Shown in pieces: positions 47,629 to 56,546 of a stretch of 64,000 nucleotides of DNA. The DNA is from Hahellaceae bacterium. Its GTDB lineage: Bacteria; Pseudomonadota; Gammaproteobacteria; Pseudomonadales; Oleiphilaceae. Below the pieces are notes generated by a model that was given only the letters and a program-made list of their open reading frames with translations, had not been told where the DNA came from and searched no databases. The position numbers and the translations under genes were made by a program. The stretch is taken from NCBI GenBank assembly GCA_016744695.1, contig JADGDV010000011.1, positions 62,001-126,000 of the forward strand, written 5' to 3'. The stretch's first letter is position 1. Each line of letters starts with the position of its first letter.

Positions 47629-48315
47629 ATGAGATATTTAAGACAACCATTGGTATTGCTTGCCGTAATCTTTATGAGTGCTTGTGGGCAAAATAATCTA
47701 ATATTTCAAATAGTGTATGACGATGTAGATGGCTTAACTAAAGGAGCACCTTTAGTATACGGAGAAAGCATTATCGGGACGGTGGAAGCTATTCAATACA
47801 CTGATGAGGGTAAGTTTATGGTTGGTGTAAACGTAAATGAACCGTCTCGCACTTTAGCCACCCACTCTGCGTTGTTTTATATAAGCGACGCTCAGGGTTC
47901 AGACAATAAAGTATTAGAGCTTGTGGATAGCAGCGAAGAAGAAGGTTCGCTTATTTTGGAAGGTCAAATTGTTAAGGGCAGTAGTAAAGTGAGCGGAATG
48001 ACACAAAAACTACAAAATCAATTTGGTGATGCGCTGCAATTATTTTCTGACAATGTAAAAGGTAGTTGGGTTGATTGGAAAGAACAAACACTTGATCAAC
48101 AAATGGCGTACCTTGAAAAGGAACTTGATCGCATATTACTGGAACTTGAAGACTTTAGTGCAAGTACCCGCAAACAAATTGAAACGACGGTTATTCCCGA
48201 ACTGAATAAACAAATAGAAGCATTAAGGGAAACACTGGAAGAATTTGGCCGAGAGCATGAGCTAGATGATATCGAAAAGAAAATGAACGATATTAATGAG
48301 CTAATAGCGGTTTGA
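47629..48315 (+). CDS. MCE-domain (MlaD-like) lipoprotein
   Basis: A 228-residue protein. ATG 47629 with GGAAAG nearby starts a lipoprotein signal peptide ending FMSAC. A single MCE domain follows (DDVDGLTKGAPLVYGESIIGTVEAI), then a C-terminal coiled coil (residues about 145-225). MCE proteins move lipids across the envelope. No permease or ATPase genes lie beside it, so its partners must be elsewhere. Confidence 0.8.
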   Translation: MRYLRQPLVLLAVIFMSACGQNNLIFQIVYDDVDGLTKGAPLVYGESIIGTVEAIQYTDEGKFMVGVNVNEPSRTLATHSALFYISDAQGSDNKVLELVDSSEEEGSLILEGQIVKGSSKVSGMTQKLQNQFGDALQLFSDNVKGSWVDWKEQTLDQQMAYLEKELDRILLELEDFSASTRKQIETTVIPELNKQIEALRETLEEFGREHELDDIEKKMNDINELIAV

Positions 48316-48428
48316 TAATGTGGTGCAATAAAGTACTTACACAAAGACTGTGAATAAGGTAGTGGAGAATTAGCCTGTAGGCGGTTATGCTATCAAGTGG
48401 CAGGTTAATACTCTATTAACCCCATGGA

Positions 48429-49469
48429 TTGAACAATAACGACTTGAGTTATAACGCATATATGAGTGAATTGAAGGACGCAGGTGTTCAAATTCGTCTA
48501 GCATATCAAGCAATGATTAGTGCCGGTATAGATGTAGCTAAACTATTCACTAAGTTAGGGATTGATGAGTCATACCTTGATACCGCCAACCTACGCACAC
48601 CTCATAAGGCTCAGCCGCTGTTCTGGGGCTTATTGGAAGAACAGACAAAAGACCCTGACATAGGCCTGCACCTTGGCCAGCATCTCCCTATTTTTAAGGG
48701 GCAGGTTATAGAGTACTTGTTTTTAAGTAGTCCAACTTTTGGCGAAGGCCTTCGCCGCTCTCTTAACTATCAGCGACTCATTAGCGATGCTGCAGACTCA
48801 AATCTAGTGATTGAACACGATGCTTGCTTTATTCAAGTGGTTACTGCGGCCGATGGTGCAAAAAACATCCGTCACTTTAATGAATGTTTTGCTCAAGGTG
48901 TGATTGGTTTTTTTAAGTCGATTACCGATGATGCATTTATTCCTGAATACATAGAGTTTGAACATGATGAACCTATAAATGCAGATGAAGTAAAGCGTAT
49001 ACTAGGTTGTGATGTTAAATTTGGTGGCGAAGATAATAGAATATATTTTAGTAGCAGTCTGCTAGAAAGAAGGTCACCCCATGCCGAGCCCGAGTTATTA
49101 GCACTGCATGAACAGTTTGCTAGCGATCAGCTTGCACGACTCGAAAAAGAAGATGTTGTTATTAAGGTCAATAAAATCATTGCTGAACTGCTCGACTCCG
49201 GTGAAGTAACGCTAGAGTCTGTCGCAGAACGGCTTGAGATAAAACCTCGTAGTTTACGAACGAAACTGTCTGATGTCGAAACTAACTTTAACCAGATACT
49301 CGCTGATTTTCGTTATAATCTAGCCCGTAGATTGTTAGCAAAAACAAACGAATCTATTGATGAAATTGTATACCTAACAGGCTTCTCTGAACCTAGCACA
49401 TTCTATCGCGCGTTCAAGCGCTGGTCAGGAATGACCCCAATAGAGTATCGGAAGAGCAAAAAGTCGTAG
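48429..49469 (+). CDS. AraC-family regulator
   Basis: A 346-residue regulator with a large N-terminal arabinose-binding-like domain (DIGLHLGQHLPIFKGQVIEYLFLSSPTFGEGL) and C-terminal HTHs TLESVAERLEIKPRSLRTKL and SIDEIVYLTGFSEPSTFYRAFKRWSGMTPIEYRK. Start TTG 48429 or ATG 48462 is unclear; neither has a strong ribosome site. Ligand and targets unknown. It shares the N-terminal family with the regulator at 20758-21765. Confidence 0.85.
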   Translation: MNNNDLSYNAYMSELKDAGVQIRLAYQAMISAGIDVAKLFTKLGIDESYLDTANLRTPHKAQPLFWGLLEEQTKDPDIGLHLGQHLPIFKGQVIEYLFLSSPTFGEGLRRSLNYQRLISDAADSNLVIEHDACFIQVVTAADGAKNIRHFNECFAQGVIGFFKSITDDAFIPEYIEFEHDEPINADEVKRILGCDVKFGGEDNRIYFSSSLLERRSPHAEPELLALHEQFASDQLARLEKEDVVIKVNKIIAELLDSGEVTLESVAERLEIKPRSLRTKLSDVETNFNQILADFRYNLARRLLAKTNESIDEIVYLTGFSEPSTFYRAFKRWSGMTPIEYRKSKKS

Positions 49470-49479
49470 TTCGAACTCC

Positions 49480-49508
49480 CCCTGCTGGCTTTTTGCTACC
49501 CAGCAGGG
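49480..49508. terminator. Stem-loop between convergent genes
   Basis: CCCTGCTGG and CCAGCAGGG form a 9-bp perfect stem with an 11-base loop, 11 bases after the AraC-type gene and 26 before the minus-strand gene end. Likely bidirectional. Confidence 0.6.
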
Positions 49509-49533
49509 ATCACTCTAATTGATTATGCCGTAC

Positions 49534-50742
49534 CTACGATAATACCTCTGCCACTTTCCGTTCCATTGCTTCTCCTGCACCACGCCCCTTAATGCCTTCA
49601 ACCAACTTCAATTTTTGTGACTTTCCATTAATGTCAGTTACCTTGGCATAAATAGCCATATATTCTGTTTTTTTCGATCCTTGCTGGCTCGACATGCTGG
49701 ATTTTAATATAAGTTGATCAGTCGAGTTTAGTTGTCCTTCTCGTCTATAAATGACTTTTCCAAACAGGCTACGACGAACATGAACGGTATCTTTAATAAT
49801 CTTACATTCAAGCTTGCGGCCCATGAGGAAAATGCCAAACGCTAAAATACTAAACCCAACAGTGAAGAAAATCGGAGCCATTAACCATAGCATCAACTCG
49901 CCCTGCATCGCCTGGTAAAATAAGAATACGCCAACACCTGTAAATATTGCCCCAAACAGAGTCATGAACACGCTCATAGATTTATTGCGGCCTTGCTCCG
50001 AGACTATATCTAAGCCATTGGCAGTGGTTTCTGTTTGTATTTGTTGCGCAACACTGGCTTCTGATTTTTCTCTCATCGCCTGTTGAGTGGATTCTTTGTG
50101 ACGATCAGAAATGATTATGCTTGATTGTGCTGCCCCTGCTTCGGTAGGCATTTTCCAATGACGCTTGAATTCAACATGGTTGATTACACCCTCAACCATT
50201 ACTTCCCAGTGAATTTTTCCTTTGCTCATGCGCTTTCCTGCAACGGGAAGGTCTGAGGGTACATCAAAGCAAAACTCTAATAGGCTGCCTCTAGCACTAG
50301 ATTTGTCTACTGGATGTGTTTGTTTCTGCCAAATTATGTCGTGGTGAGTGGTTGAGTTTTTACTTCCACCCGATGAGTAGGTATGAATGCAACTCAGTTG
50401 TACTATTAATGAGCGCTTTTCCCATGGCTGAGGTATTTCTATACGACCACCCACTTGGCCACCTATTTGCCCAATAGCGGGAGAGGGCGAGAGTGGTGTG
50501 GCTCCAAAGAATAAATATTTCTGGCGCATTTTCCATCCACCAAAACCCATACCTAAACCTGCTAAAGGGAATATGAGGGTAAAAAGCACACCGTACTCTC
50601 CTTTATCAACCTCACCAGGGATGGCCAATAAAATGGGTATGGAAACGAGTAAGAAAATGGCCCCAATAATAACTAAAATCCAATGAGATGATTTTTCATT
50701 ACTGTTAATGAGGGGGGCGTTGTTAGATGATATAGGGTTCAT
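49534..50742 (-). CDS. Membrane protein of unknown function
   Basis: A 402-residue protein with two pairs of membrane helices: residues about 21-43 and 50-70 at the N-terminus, and about 257-279 and 285-309 before the C-terminus. Between them is a soluble beta-rich region with LIVQLSCIHTYSSGG and WQKQTHPVDKSSARG, suggesting an immunoglobulin-like or DUF3592-like fold. I do not recognise the family firmly. It stands alone. Confidence 0.6.
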   Translation of the reverse strand: MNPISSNNAPLINSNEKSSHWILVIIGAIFLLVSIPILLAIPGEVDKGEYGVLFTLIFPLAGLGMGFGGWKMRQKYLFFGATPLSPSPAIGQIGGQVGGRIEIPQPWEKRSLIVQLSCIHTYSSGGSKNSTTHHDIIWQKQTHPVDKSSARGSLLEFCFDVPSDLPVAGKRMSKGKIHWEVMVEGVINHVEFKRHWKMPTEAGAAQSSIIISDRHKESTQQAMREKSEASVAQQIQTETTANGLDIVSEQGRNKSMSVFMTLFGAIFTGVGVFLFYQAMQGELMLWLMAPIFFTVGFSILAFGIFLMGRKLECKIIKDTVHVRRSLFGKVIYRREGQLNSTDQLILKSSMSSQQGSKKTEYMAIYAKVTDINGKSQKLKLVEGIKGRGAGEAMERKVAEVLS

Positions 50743-50827
50743 TAGTGAGCTCTGTATACTTGATAGATACTTATTACAGTAGCAAACAATATCCTTTAGA
50801 GCTTAAACAAACGAATAAAAAATAGAA

Positions 50828-51709
50828 TTATGTAGATTTTACATAGTTGGCGGCAATCAGAGTAAATGCAGGTATATTCATTAACAAACCATAAAGTAAT
50901 GATATTAACGCAAGTTCAGGGCTGTTCAATAATACGGCCGCGATGAACATACCTGTGCCTGAGTTTTGAATGCCCACTTCAATTGTTAACGTTTTTTGAG
51001 TGGGAATATCGAAGCCCTGACTCTTTGCCGTTAGGTAGGCTGCAAGCATCGCTAACAAGCAGAGACTTAAACATAATATTACAACCTCTATACCCAGTGT
51101 TTTCAGTTGTGGCCATTGAGTTATTGTTAGGGCGATGACTAGAGCAATAAAAATACCCCCGCTTATTTTCTTAAAGGCAGGCTCCAATGCCATAACCTTT
51201 TTCGGGAAGTGATGACGTAATAACATTGCCAGCAAAACGGGGAATGCAGTAATAAGAATAAGCTGCATAATTGTTTTTAAAATGGGTAACTCAATGTTGA
51301 GTGTGTCACCTCCCAGCCAAGAGAGCTGATACGATAAACTGACAGGTACAATAAAAGGCACCAACAGACTAACCACTGCTGTCATTGATATTGACAATGC
51401 GCCATCTCCGCCAGCCAAATGGGATATGACATTAGAGGTTGCACCGCCAGGGCAAGAAGCGAGAATTAACAGTCCAAAGGACAGTATCACTGGTATTGTT
51501 GTGAATAATCCAAATATTAAAATTAGCGCCCAGGCGATTAATGGCAATAACAACAACTGCATCATAATGCCTGTAATGGCCGCTTTTGGGAGTACACTGA
51601 TACGCTTGAAGTCGTTAGGTGTTAGTGAAAGGCCCATAGCAAACATCATTATTGCTAAGGTGATAGGGAGTACTACCTGCGCTATTATTTGTGGTGTTGT
51701 CACTGTCAT
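50828..51709 (-). CDS. Bile acid:sodium symporter family transporter (BASS)
   Basis: A 293-residue polytopic protein of about nine to ten helices. FAMGLSLTPNDFKRI near residue 23, LASCPGGATSNVISHLAGGDGALSISM (the BASS signature region) and VEVGIQNSGTGMFIAAVLL identify the family. It probably imports a carboxylated substrate with sodium; the substrate is unknown. It stands apart from the divergent thioesterase. Confidence 0.9.
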   Translation of the reverse strand: MTVTTPQIIAQVVLPITLAIMMFAMGLSLTPNDFKRISVLPKAAITGIMMQLLLLPLIAWALILIFGLFTTIPVILSFGLLILASCPGGATSNVISHLAGGDGALSISMTAVVSLLVPFIVPVSLSYQLSWLGGDTLNIELPILKTIMQLILITAFPVLLAMLLRHHFPKKVMALEPAFKKISGGIFIALVIALTITQWPQLKTLGIEVVILCLSLCLLAMLAAYLTAKSQGFDIPTQKTLTIEVGIQNSGTGMFIAAVLLNSPELALISLLYGLLMNIPAFTLIAANYVKST

Positions 51710-51869
51710 TCCTTTTTACTGGATTTTCACGAAGTACCGCTTTTGATATTGCCCGACCTCGAGACCAATACCGTAATTTGCTTTTCATATATAGTAAAGA
51801 GCAGACCGAGATGTTTTGAGGTATTGTAGTGATTAAGTAACAATTTTTTTGAGTGTAAAAGAGGCAAAC

Positions 51870-52301
51870 ATGACAGGAAATGAGTTGAATAAACAATACC
51901 CTATATATCTTAAACAGAAAGTGATTTGGGGAGACATGGATGCTTTTGAGCATGTAAACAATACTGTTTACTTTCGATATTTTGAAGATGCTCGTATGGA
52001 ATTCTTCATGCAACTTGGCGTGATTGATCATCTTAAAGAGACGAACATCGGGCCTATTTTGGCTTCAACCCGTTGTGACTTTAGAGCCCCTTTAAGCTTC
52101 CCCGATGAAATTATTATAGGTGCGTGGATTGACCAGATAGCAGAGAAGCGTTTTACCATGCATTATCGGGTGCATAGTTTGAATCAGCAGTGCTTAGCCG
52201 CTGAAGGCGAAGGCTTAGTGGTTTTCTATGATTATGAAAACAAAAAAAGCAGCGCTATTCCTGAGCATATCATTCAGAATATTAAACAGCTACAAGGGTG
52301 A
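51870..52301 (+). CDS. YbgC/4-hydroxybenzoyl-CoA thioesterase-like acyl-CoA thioesterase
   Basis: A 143-residue hotdog thioesterase. WGDMDAFEHVNNTVYFRYFEDARMEFF carries the catalytic Asp and conserved HVNN. ATG 51870 with AGAGG upstream is preferred to TTG 51849. It hydrolyses acyl-CoA or acyl-ACP; the chain preference cannot be read from sequence. Confidence 0.87.
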   Translation: MTGNELNKQYPIYLKQKVIWGDMDAFEHVNNTVYFRYFEDARMEFFMQLGVIDHLKETNIGPILASTRCDFRAPLSFPDEIIIGAWIDQIAEKRFTMHYRVHSLNQQCLAAEGEGLVVFYDYENKKSSAIPEHIIQNIKQLQG

Positions 52302-52434
52302 TAAAGGTACTTCAAATGCTGTGTTAACTGACTGCAGTATCGTTGTGAAGCTCCTTTTTCTTGGTCCACTAAGGCTGCTTGTCAAAAACCGCTACAGCCT
52401 TTGTGGATTATTAATAGCGGTCATTAATTAGATA

Positions 52435-52887
52435 TTATTGTATTAATGGACTTACTTCAGGACTGTCATTTTCTGTGTCTAAAGAGGGTGATACTTCTGT
52501 TTGTTTAGAACTTTCAAACCCAAGCAAAGGGTCCATTTTTAATACCTTTACACGTACCAAATGTTCAATTCGAAACAATAAATCACCTGAATACTCATCA
52601 TCTGCATACTCATGAACAAGATCATCCTCCCCCCAATATCGAACATCCTCCAGATGTATGAAGCCACTACTTATCGTATTACTATTGATTTTTTCATAAA
52701 GAGACCCTGATATTTTACCAAAGTAGTAATAAGACTCATTTTTATCATTTTCTTCAGGCACATTAAATTGTAAAAAAGCCCAAGTATTGTTCTTCTCTAT
52801 GATCGCTTCGGCTGCACATAGTTCCTCGGTAAGGTTACACCCGCTTAATAGTGTAGTAAGAATGAGTATCATGGCTTTTGAGTTCAT
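52435..52887 (-). CDS. Lipoprotein of unknown function
   Basis: A 150-residue protein with a lipoprotein signal peptide ending TLLSGC (Cys at 17). The mature part is acidic with no known domain. A tail is rich in Ser, Glu and Pro. No operon partner. Confidence 0.65.
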   Translation of the reverse strand: MNSKAMILILTTLLSGCNLTEELCAAEAIIEKNNTWAFLQFNVPEENDKNESYYYFGKISGSLYEKINSNTISSGFIHLEDVRYWGEDDLVHEYADDEYSGDLLFRIEHLVRVKVLKMDPLLGFESSKQTEVSPSLDTENDSPEVSPLIQ

Positions 52888-52977
52888 ATTTAGTCCTGTT
52901 TTTTAGTGTCAAATGGGGGGGCTGAGTGAGACGAAAATACAAAGCAGAAATGGTTTATACATTGTGAATGATTAAAC

Positions 52978-53841
52978 TTACTTAGGTTTATACCATAGTT
53001 CCTTGCGTTCTAATGGCGTTTCAGGCGGTAGAAGTGGATTTTTGAGCTTAATCACTGTTCTATTTTTGAGGTTAGCACGACTAAGCAAGGATGTATGATA
53101 CTTGCGGAAAAGCTTTTCAAACGAACCGTCTGCGATGCTTTTTTCCAAGCCCGTTGTTAGCGCTTTAGCGAGTGCTTTATTGTCCTTGTTAACGAAATAG
53201 TAAAATGCAGCTTGGTAGTGTAAGGCGATGTGTTTATCTATGACCAATTCTTGGTTTGAATGTTTCTTGGCCTCAGCCCATATTTCAGCAACAGAACGTG
53301 GAAAATACTGAAACCGTCCTAACTCAAGCATTTTAAACAAACCTTCATAATTGGGGGCGGCTATTACCTTTAGTTCATTGAAACGCAGTATTTGAGTATC
53401 CGGCCAATCGTGACCTTGTCCTGCGACTAAGCGAGTCAAATTATCGATCGTTTTAATATTACTGAACAGTTCTACATTCTGCTTTCTTACTAATGGAAGA
53501 CGCCAGCCAATTAACCCTTTGTAAATAGGAATACGAATGGGCAATAATCTTTCTTCACGCTCTTTAGAGGTCATGCTCCAAACGATTTGTACATTTCCAA
53601 CGTTGTTTTCCAAATCTTTAAGTGCACGCATTTGAAGCATAACTTTAGTGCTAGAACTAACTGTATATTGTCCCTCCGTATTTTGTAAGGCTAGTTTAAG
53701 CAGTTTAGCAGGGTATTCTGTACGGGAATCTTTAGTACTCTCTGGTCTAGGGTAGTGAATTACTTCCGCTGCTTGGGCAAAAGAAGCAAAGCTAAGCAGA
53801 CAAATCAAAGCAATTAATTCAAGGAACTTAGTTATAACCAC
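52978..53841 (-). CDS. Periplasmic substrate-binding-like protein (family 3)
   Basis: A 287-residue exported protein: signal peptide (residues 1-24, ending FAQA) then a fold like extracellular solute-binding family 3 (YPAKLLKLAL, IPIYKGLIGWRLPL, FEKLFRKYHTSL). Start is GTG 53841. No transporter permease or ATPase is linked, so it may work in signalling or be an orphan. Common in marine gammaproteobacteria. Confidence 0.7.
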   Translation of the reverse strand: MVITKFLELIALICLLSFASFAQAAEVIHYPRPESTKDSRTEYPAKLLKLALQNTEGQYTVSSSTKVMLQMRALKDLENNVGNVQIVWSMTSKEREERLLPIRIPIYKGLIGWRLPLVRKQNVELFSNIKTIDNLTRLVAGQGHDWPDTQILRFNELKVIAAPNYEGLFKMLELGRFQYFPRSVAEIWAEAKKHSNQELVIDKHIALHYQAAFYYFVNKDNKALAKALTTGLEKSIADGSFEKLFRKYHTSLLSRANLKNRTVIKLKNPLLPPETPLERKELWYKPK

Positions 53842-54048
53842 GATACAAGGCCAGTAATAAACATGCCAATTTACTCACAAGAGACTGATTTAATAGCGCC
53901 ACGATGCCGTATCACTATTTATAAACAATAAACTAACTGAAATTTCTTTTCAGCCTATTTTTGCTTATAAATATGATCTGAGGCTAAGTTTAGCGGAGGA
54001 GAGTCTTTAATTGGCTCAGAGAAGGGATCTCCCAATAGACATTATTTA

Positions 54049-54098
54049 TATCCAGCATGTATGCTATCTAAACTTATTGATAATTTACATGCTGGATA
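54049..54098 (+). promoter_or_regulatory. 13-bp inverted repeat covering the ribosome-binding region of the DUF4156 gene
   Basis: TATCCAGCATGTA (54049-54061) and TACATGCTGGATA (54086-54098) are perfectly complementary. The right arm ends four bases before the ATG at 54103, so the folded RNA would cover the ribosome-binding region. It could act as a translational switch or as a protein operator. Confidence 0.6.
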
Positions 54099-54102
54099 AC
54101 TT

Positions 54103-54432
54103 ATGAAAAAAGTAACACCTTCAAAATCGCTTGTTTTCCTCCCCTTACTTGCCACACTCATCTCTGGCTGTAGTTTTGTTGAACTTAAGCCTGAAGCCGA
54201 TACAGTAAAAACCTTAACCGCTGATCAAGCCGTTAACTGCAAGTCGGTGGGGACTGCTACTACCAAGGTCATTGATGAGGTTATGTATATATCGCGCAAT
54301 GAAGAAACAATGGCAGAAGAGCTTGAGATACTTGCTCGCAACGAAGCAATAAAGTCAGGTGCTAACGCGATTGTACCTATTAGCGAAATAGAAGAAGGTC
54401 AGCGTACATTCAAAGTCTATATTTGCCCTTAG
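54103..54432 (+). CDS. DUF4156 lipoprotein
   Basis: A 109-residue lipoprotein with a signal ending LISGC (Cys 23) and a DUF4156 domain (CKSVGTATTKVIDEV ... LARNEAIKSGANAIVPIS). Function unknown; outer-membrane or periplasmic. A hairpin lies directly upstream and a strong terminator downstream, so it is a single-gene unit. Confidence 0.85.
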   Translation: MKKVTPSKSLVFLPLLATLISGCSFVELKPEADTVKTLTADQAVNCKSVGTATTKVIDEVMYISRNEETMAEELEILARNEAIKSGANAIVPISEIEEGQRTFKVYICP

Positions 54433-54440
54433 CATGAACT

Positions 54441-54473
54441 AAAAAACCGGTAGCTTTCACTACCGGTTTTTTT
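54441..54473 (+). terminator. Intrinsic terminator of the DUF4156 gene
   Basis: AACCGGTAG (from 54445) pairs with CTACCGGTT, preceded by As and followed by a T-run to 54473; 8 bases after the stop. Confidence 0.9.
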
Positions 54474-54611
54474 CAAGCTAAGTTGAGTGATAACCCAAAG
54501 AGTGAATTATTCCCTTCCATCTTCTGAGTTTTGCATAAATAACCATTGTTGACTAATCTTAAATACAATGTGAGTCGTCATTTTTATCGTTTATATAAAC
54601 CTTCTAACGAT

Positions 54612-56208
54612 ATGGAGAAACACTATAAAAAAAGCAAATGTTATTTGGTGTTTCCAAACGGTAAGCATCTTAGCCGTCTTTTCTCTATTTATTATAGGCT
54701 ACCTAAAAGGTCAGATACCTTTACCTTTTGTCATTGCGGGTACATTACTGGCTGTGGTGCTGGCATGGCTAAACATCCTATGTAAGCCCCGCAAAAAAGC
54801 TGAAAATGACAATGAAAAACTAAACATAGACAATTCTTATGTTGAAATAAGCCAAAAAGTCACTAATGCGACCTCAAAAATGGCGATAGGTGCAGCGGAA
54901 GTTTCTCATTTTATAGATACGCTAAGTAAAGACATACACCATACGCGTGACGAAAGTAAGCAAATCACACAAGCCGTCGAGACGCTATCAGATACAGGGG
55001 GCACGCTTTCTAATAATCTGGGTCAGTTAGCTCACACAGTGAACGACACTGTCGAATCAAGTCTTACAGCTCAAAAGGCACTAAAGCAGTCTGCTGATAA
55101 GGTGAATGACCTAACACTAAAAGTACAAGCCGCTAGTGAACAATTAGACCTACTAACAAAAAGTGCGGATGATATTGATAGTATTACGGCCGTTATCAGA
55201 GGTGTCTCTGAGCAAACCAATTTATTAGCTTTAAATGCGGCGATAGAAGCGGCTAGAGCGGGAGAGCTGGGTCGCGGTTTTGCTGTAGTAGCAGATGAAG
55301 TACGCGCATTAGCGGCAAAAAGCGCACATGCATCAGAGCAAATTTCGGAACTATTGACGGATGTACGTCGTAATAGTGAGTTAACGAACAATGAAATGTC
55401 TTCTCTTAAAACACTCACCGAATCTTTATCTACGACACTAATGAGTGAAACCCAACGTTTTATTTCGCTAACAGAAGAAGTACAAAATGCATCCGCCGTC
55501 ATTTCTCAAGTCGAGAGTGTTGGAGGAGCGTTAGGTCAAACGAGCGCCACCATTAGTGGTTCCGTCTCTCGAATTAGCGCCTCATTACAAGATATTTCTG
55601 AACGTAGCGATCATCTGTCTGAAGAAGCTTCAGGCTTAAGCAATGGCGCTGAAGTAGTATTTAGGGAATTAGATAAAGTCGACCAATCCTTGTTTTTCTC
55701 CGAATTAGTAAATGCAGCAAAATCGGCATCTCAAGCGATTACAGATCTATTTGAAGGCGCCATTGAAAAAGGATTGCTGACTCAACAAGCTATATTTTCA
55801 AAAGATTATCAGCCTATTCAAGGTAGCAATCCGCAAAAATTCAGTACTCTTTATGATCATTTTAGCGACCAAAACTTTCCAGCTATCCAAGAGGCTGTTT
55901 TGGATCAGTACGAAGAAGTGATGTTTGCGGGTGCTGTCGATTTGAATGGTTATTTCCCAACCCATAATAAAAAATTCAGTCAGCCACTCAGTGGCGATTA
56001 TGAAAAAGACTTGATCAACAACCGCACCAAACGAATTTTTGATGACCCAACAGGGCGACGTTGTGGGGCTCATACAGATACCTTCTTATTACAAACATAC
56101 AAACGTGACACAGGCGAAATATTACATGATTTGTCTGTACCTATTTATGTTAAAGGCCAGCATTGGGGTGGTTTCCGCATGGGTTTTAAATCAAAAGGTC
56201 ACAGCTGA
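54612..56208 (+). CDS. Methyl-accepting chemotaxis protein with apparent frameshift near its start
   Basis: The main frame is open to 56208, but the only in-frame start after the last stop is GTG 54754, which would cut the second membrane helix. Reading from ATG 54612 and dropping one A from the A7 run at 54625-54631 gives [20 protein letters not shown] and then two helices ([39 protein letters not shown]). The signalling domain is clear ([20 protein letters not shown]). The C-terminus has [20 protein letters not shown] and [20 protein letters not shown], a conserved sensory module of soluble type. The A-run may be a sequencing error, a natural frameshift or a phase-variable switch. Confidence 0.8.
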
Positions 56209-56233
56209 GACCTTAGGTCTTTCCATGCCAAAT

Positions 56234-56269
56234 CAAATAAGGGGACGGAGGCAAATAAGGGGACGGAGG
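56234..56269. repeat. Two tandem 18-bp repeats, remnant of a repeat element
   Basis: CAAATAAGGGGACGGAGG occurs twice back to back, followed by AAATAAAG. Related AAATAAGGGGACGGAGG sequences often flank REP-associated transposase (IS200-like) elements. The remaining gap to 56496 holds short open frames broken by stops and a GACTT pentamer repeated at 56437-56451; no gene is supported. Confidence 0.7.
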
Positions 56270-56496
56270 AAATAAAGTTTCCGGATATGACAATTGACAA
56301 GCTGCATACGATCGGCGGCTTGATTACGCTATTATCTGGGTAGAAATTCCGTTCGATAGTCTTTGACAAAGACTTGGTGTTGATTTCAGAAAATGGAACT
56401 GCAAGGGTTACGATGGATAACATGGAAAACACTTACGACTTGACTTGACTTGACTGGACCAGGCCAGAGTAATTACAAATCAAGAGATGGAAAATC

Positions 56497-56525
56497 AAAA
56501 CAAGGTCCTCAAAGGACCTTGTTTT
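56497..56525 (-). terminator. Terminator of the FabG4-like gene
   Basis: AAAACAAGGTCC and GGACCTTGTTTT form a 12-bp stem with a 5-base loop, 22 bases after the minus-strand stop. It is symmetric and could act in both directions. Confidence 0.8.
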
Positions 56526-56546
56526 GTGTAAGCATATTAATCGCTT

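Noticed and set aside
51615-52031. 138-codon minus frame over the symporter promoter and thioesterase
   Set aside because: It is antisense to the well-supported thioesterase and overlaps the symporter gene's start.
54546-54785. A separate small gene of 79 codons before the chemotaxis receptor
   Set aside because: Its sequence is low-complexity in the wrong frame, and the alternative frame encodes the receptor's two membrane helices, so it is the same gene before a frameshift.
56270-56460. Small gene with MTIDKLHTIGGLITLLSG
   Set aside because: It stops after 18 codons and continues only in other frames with stops; too short and broken to support.
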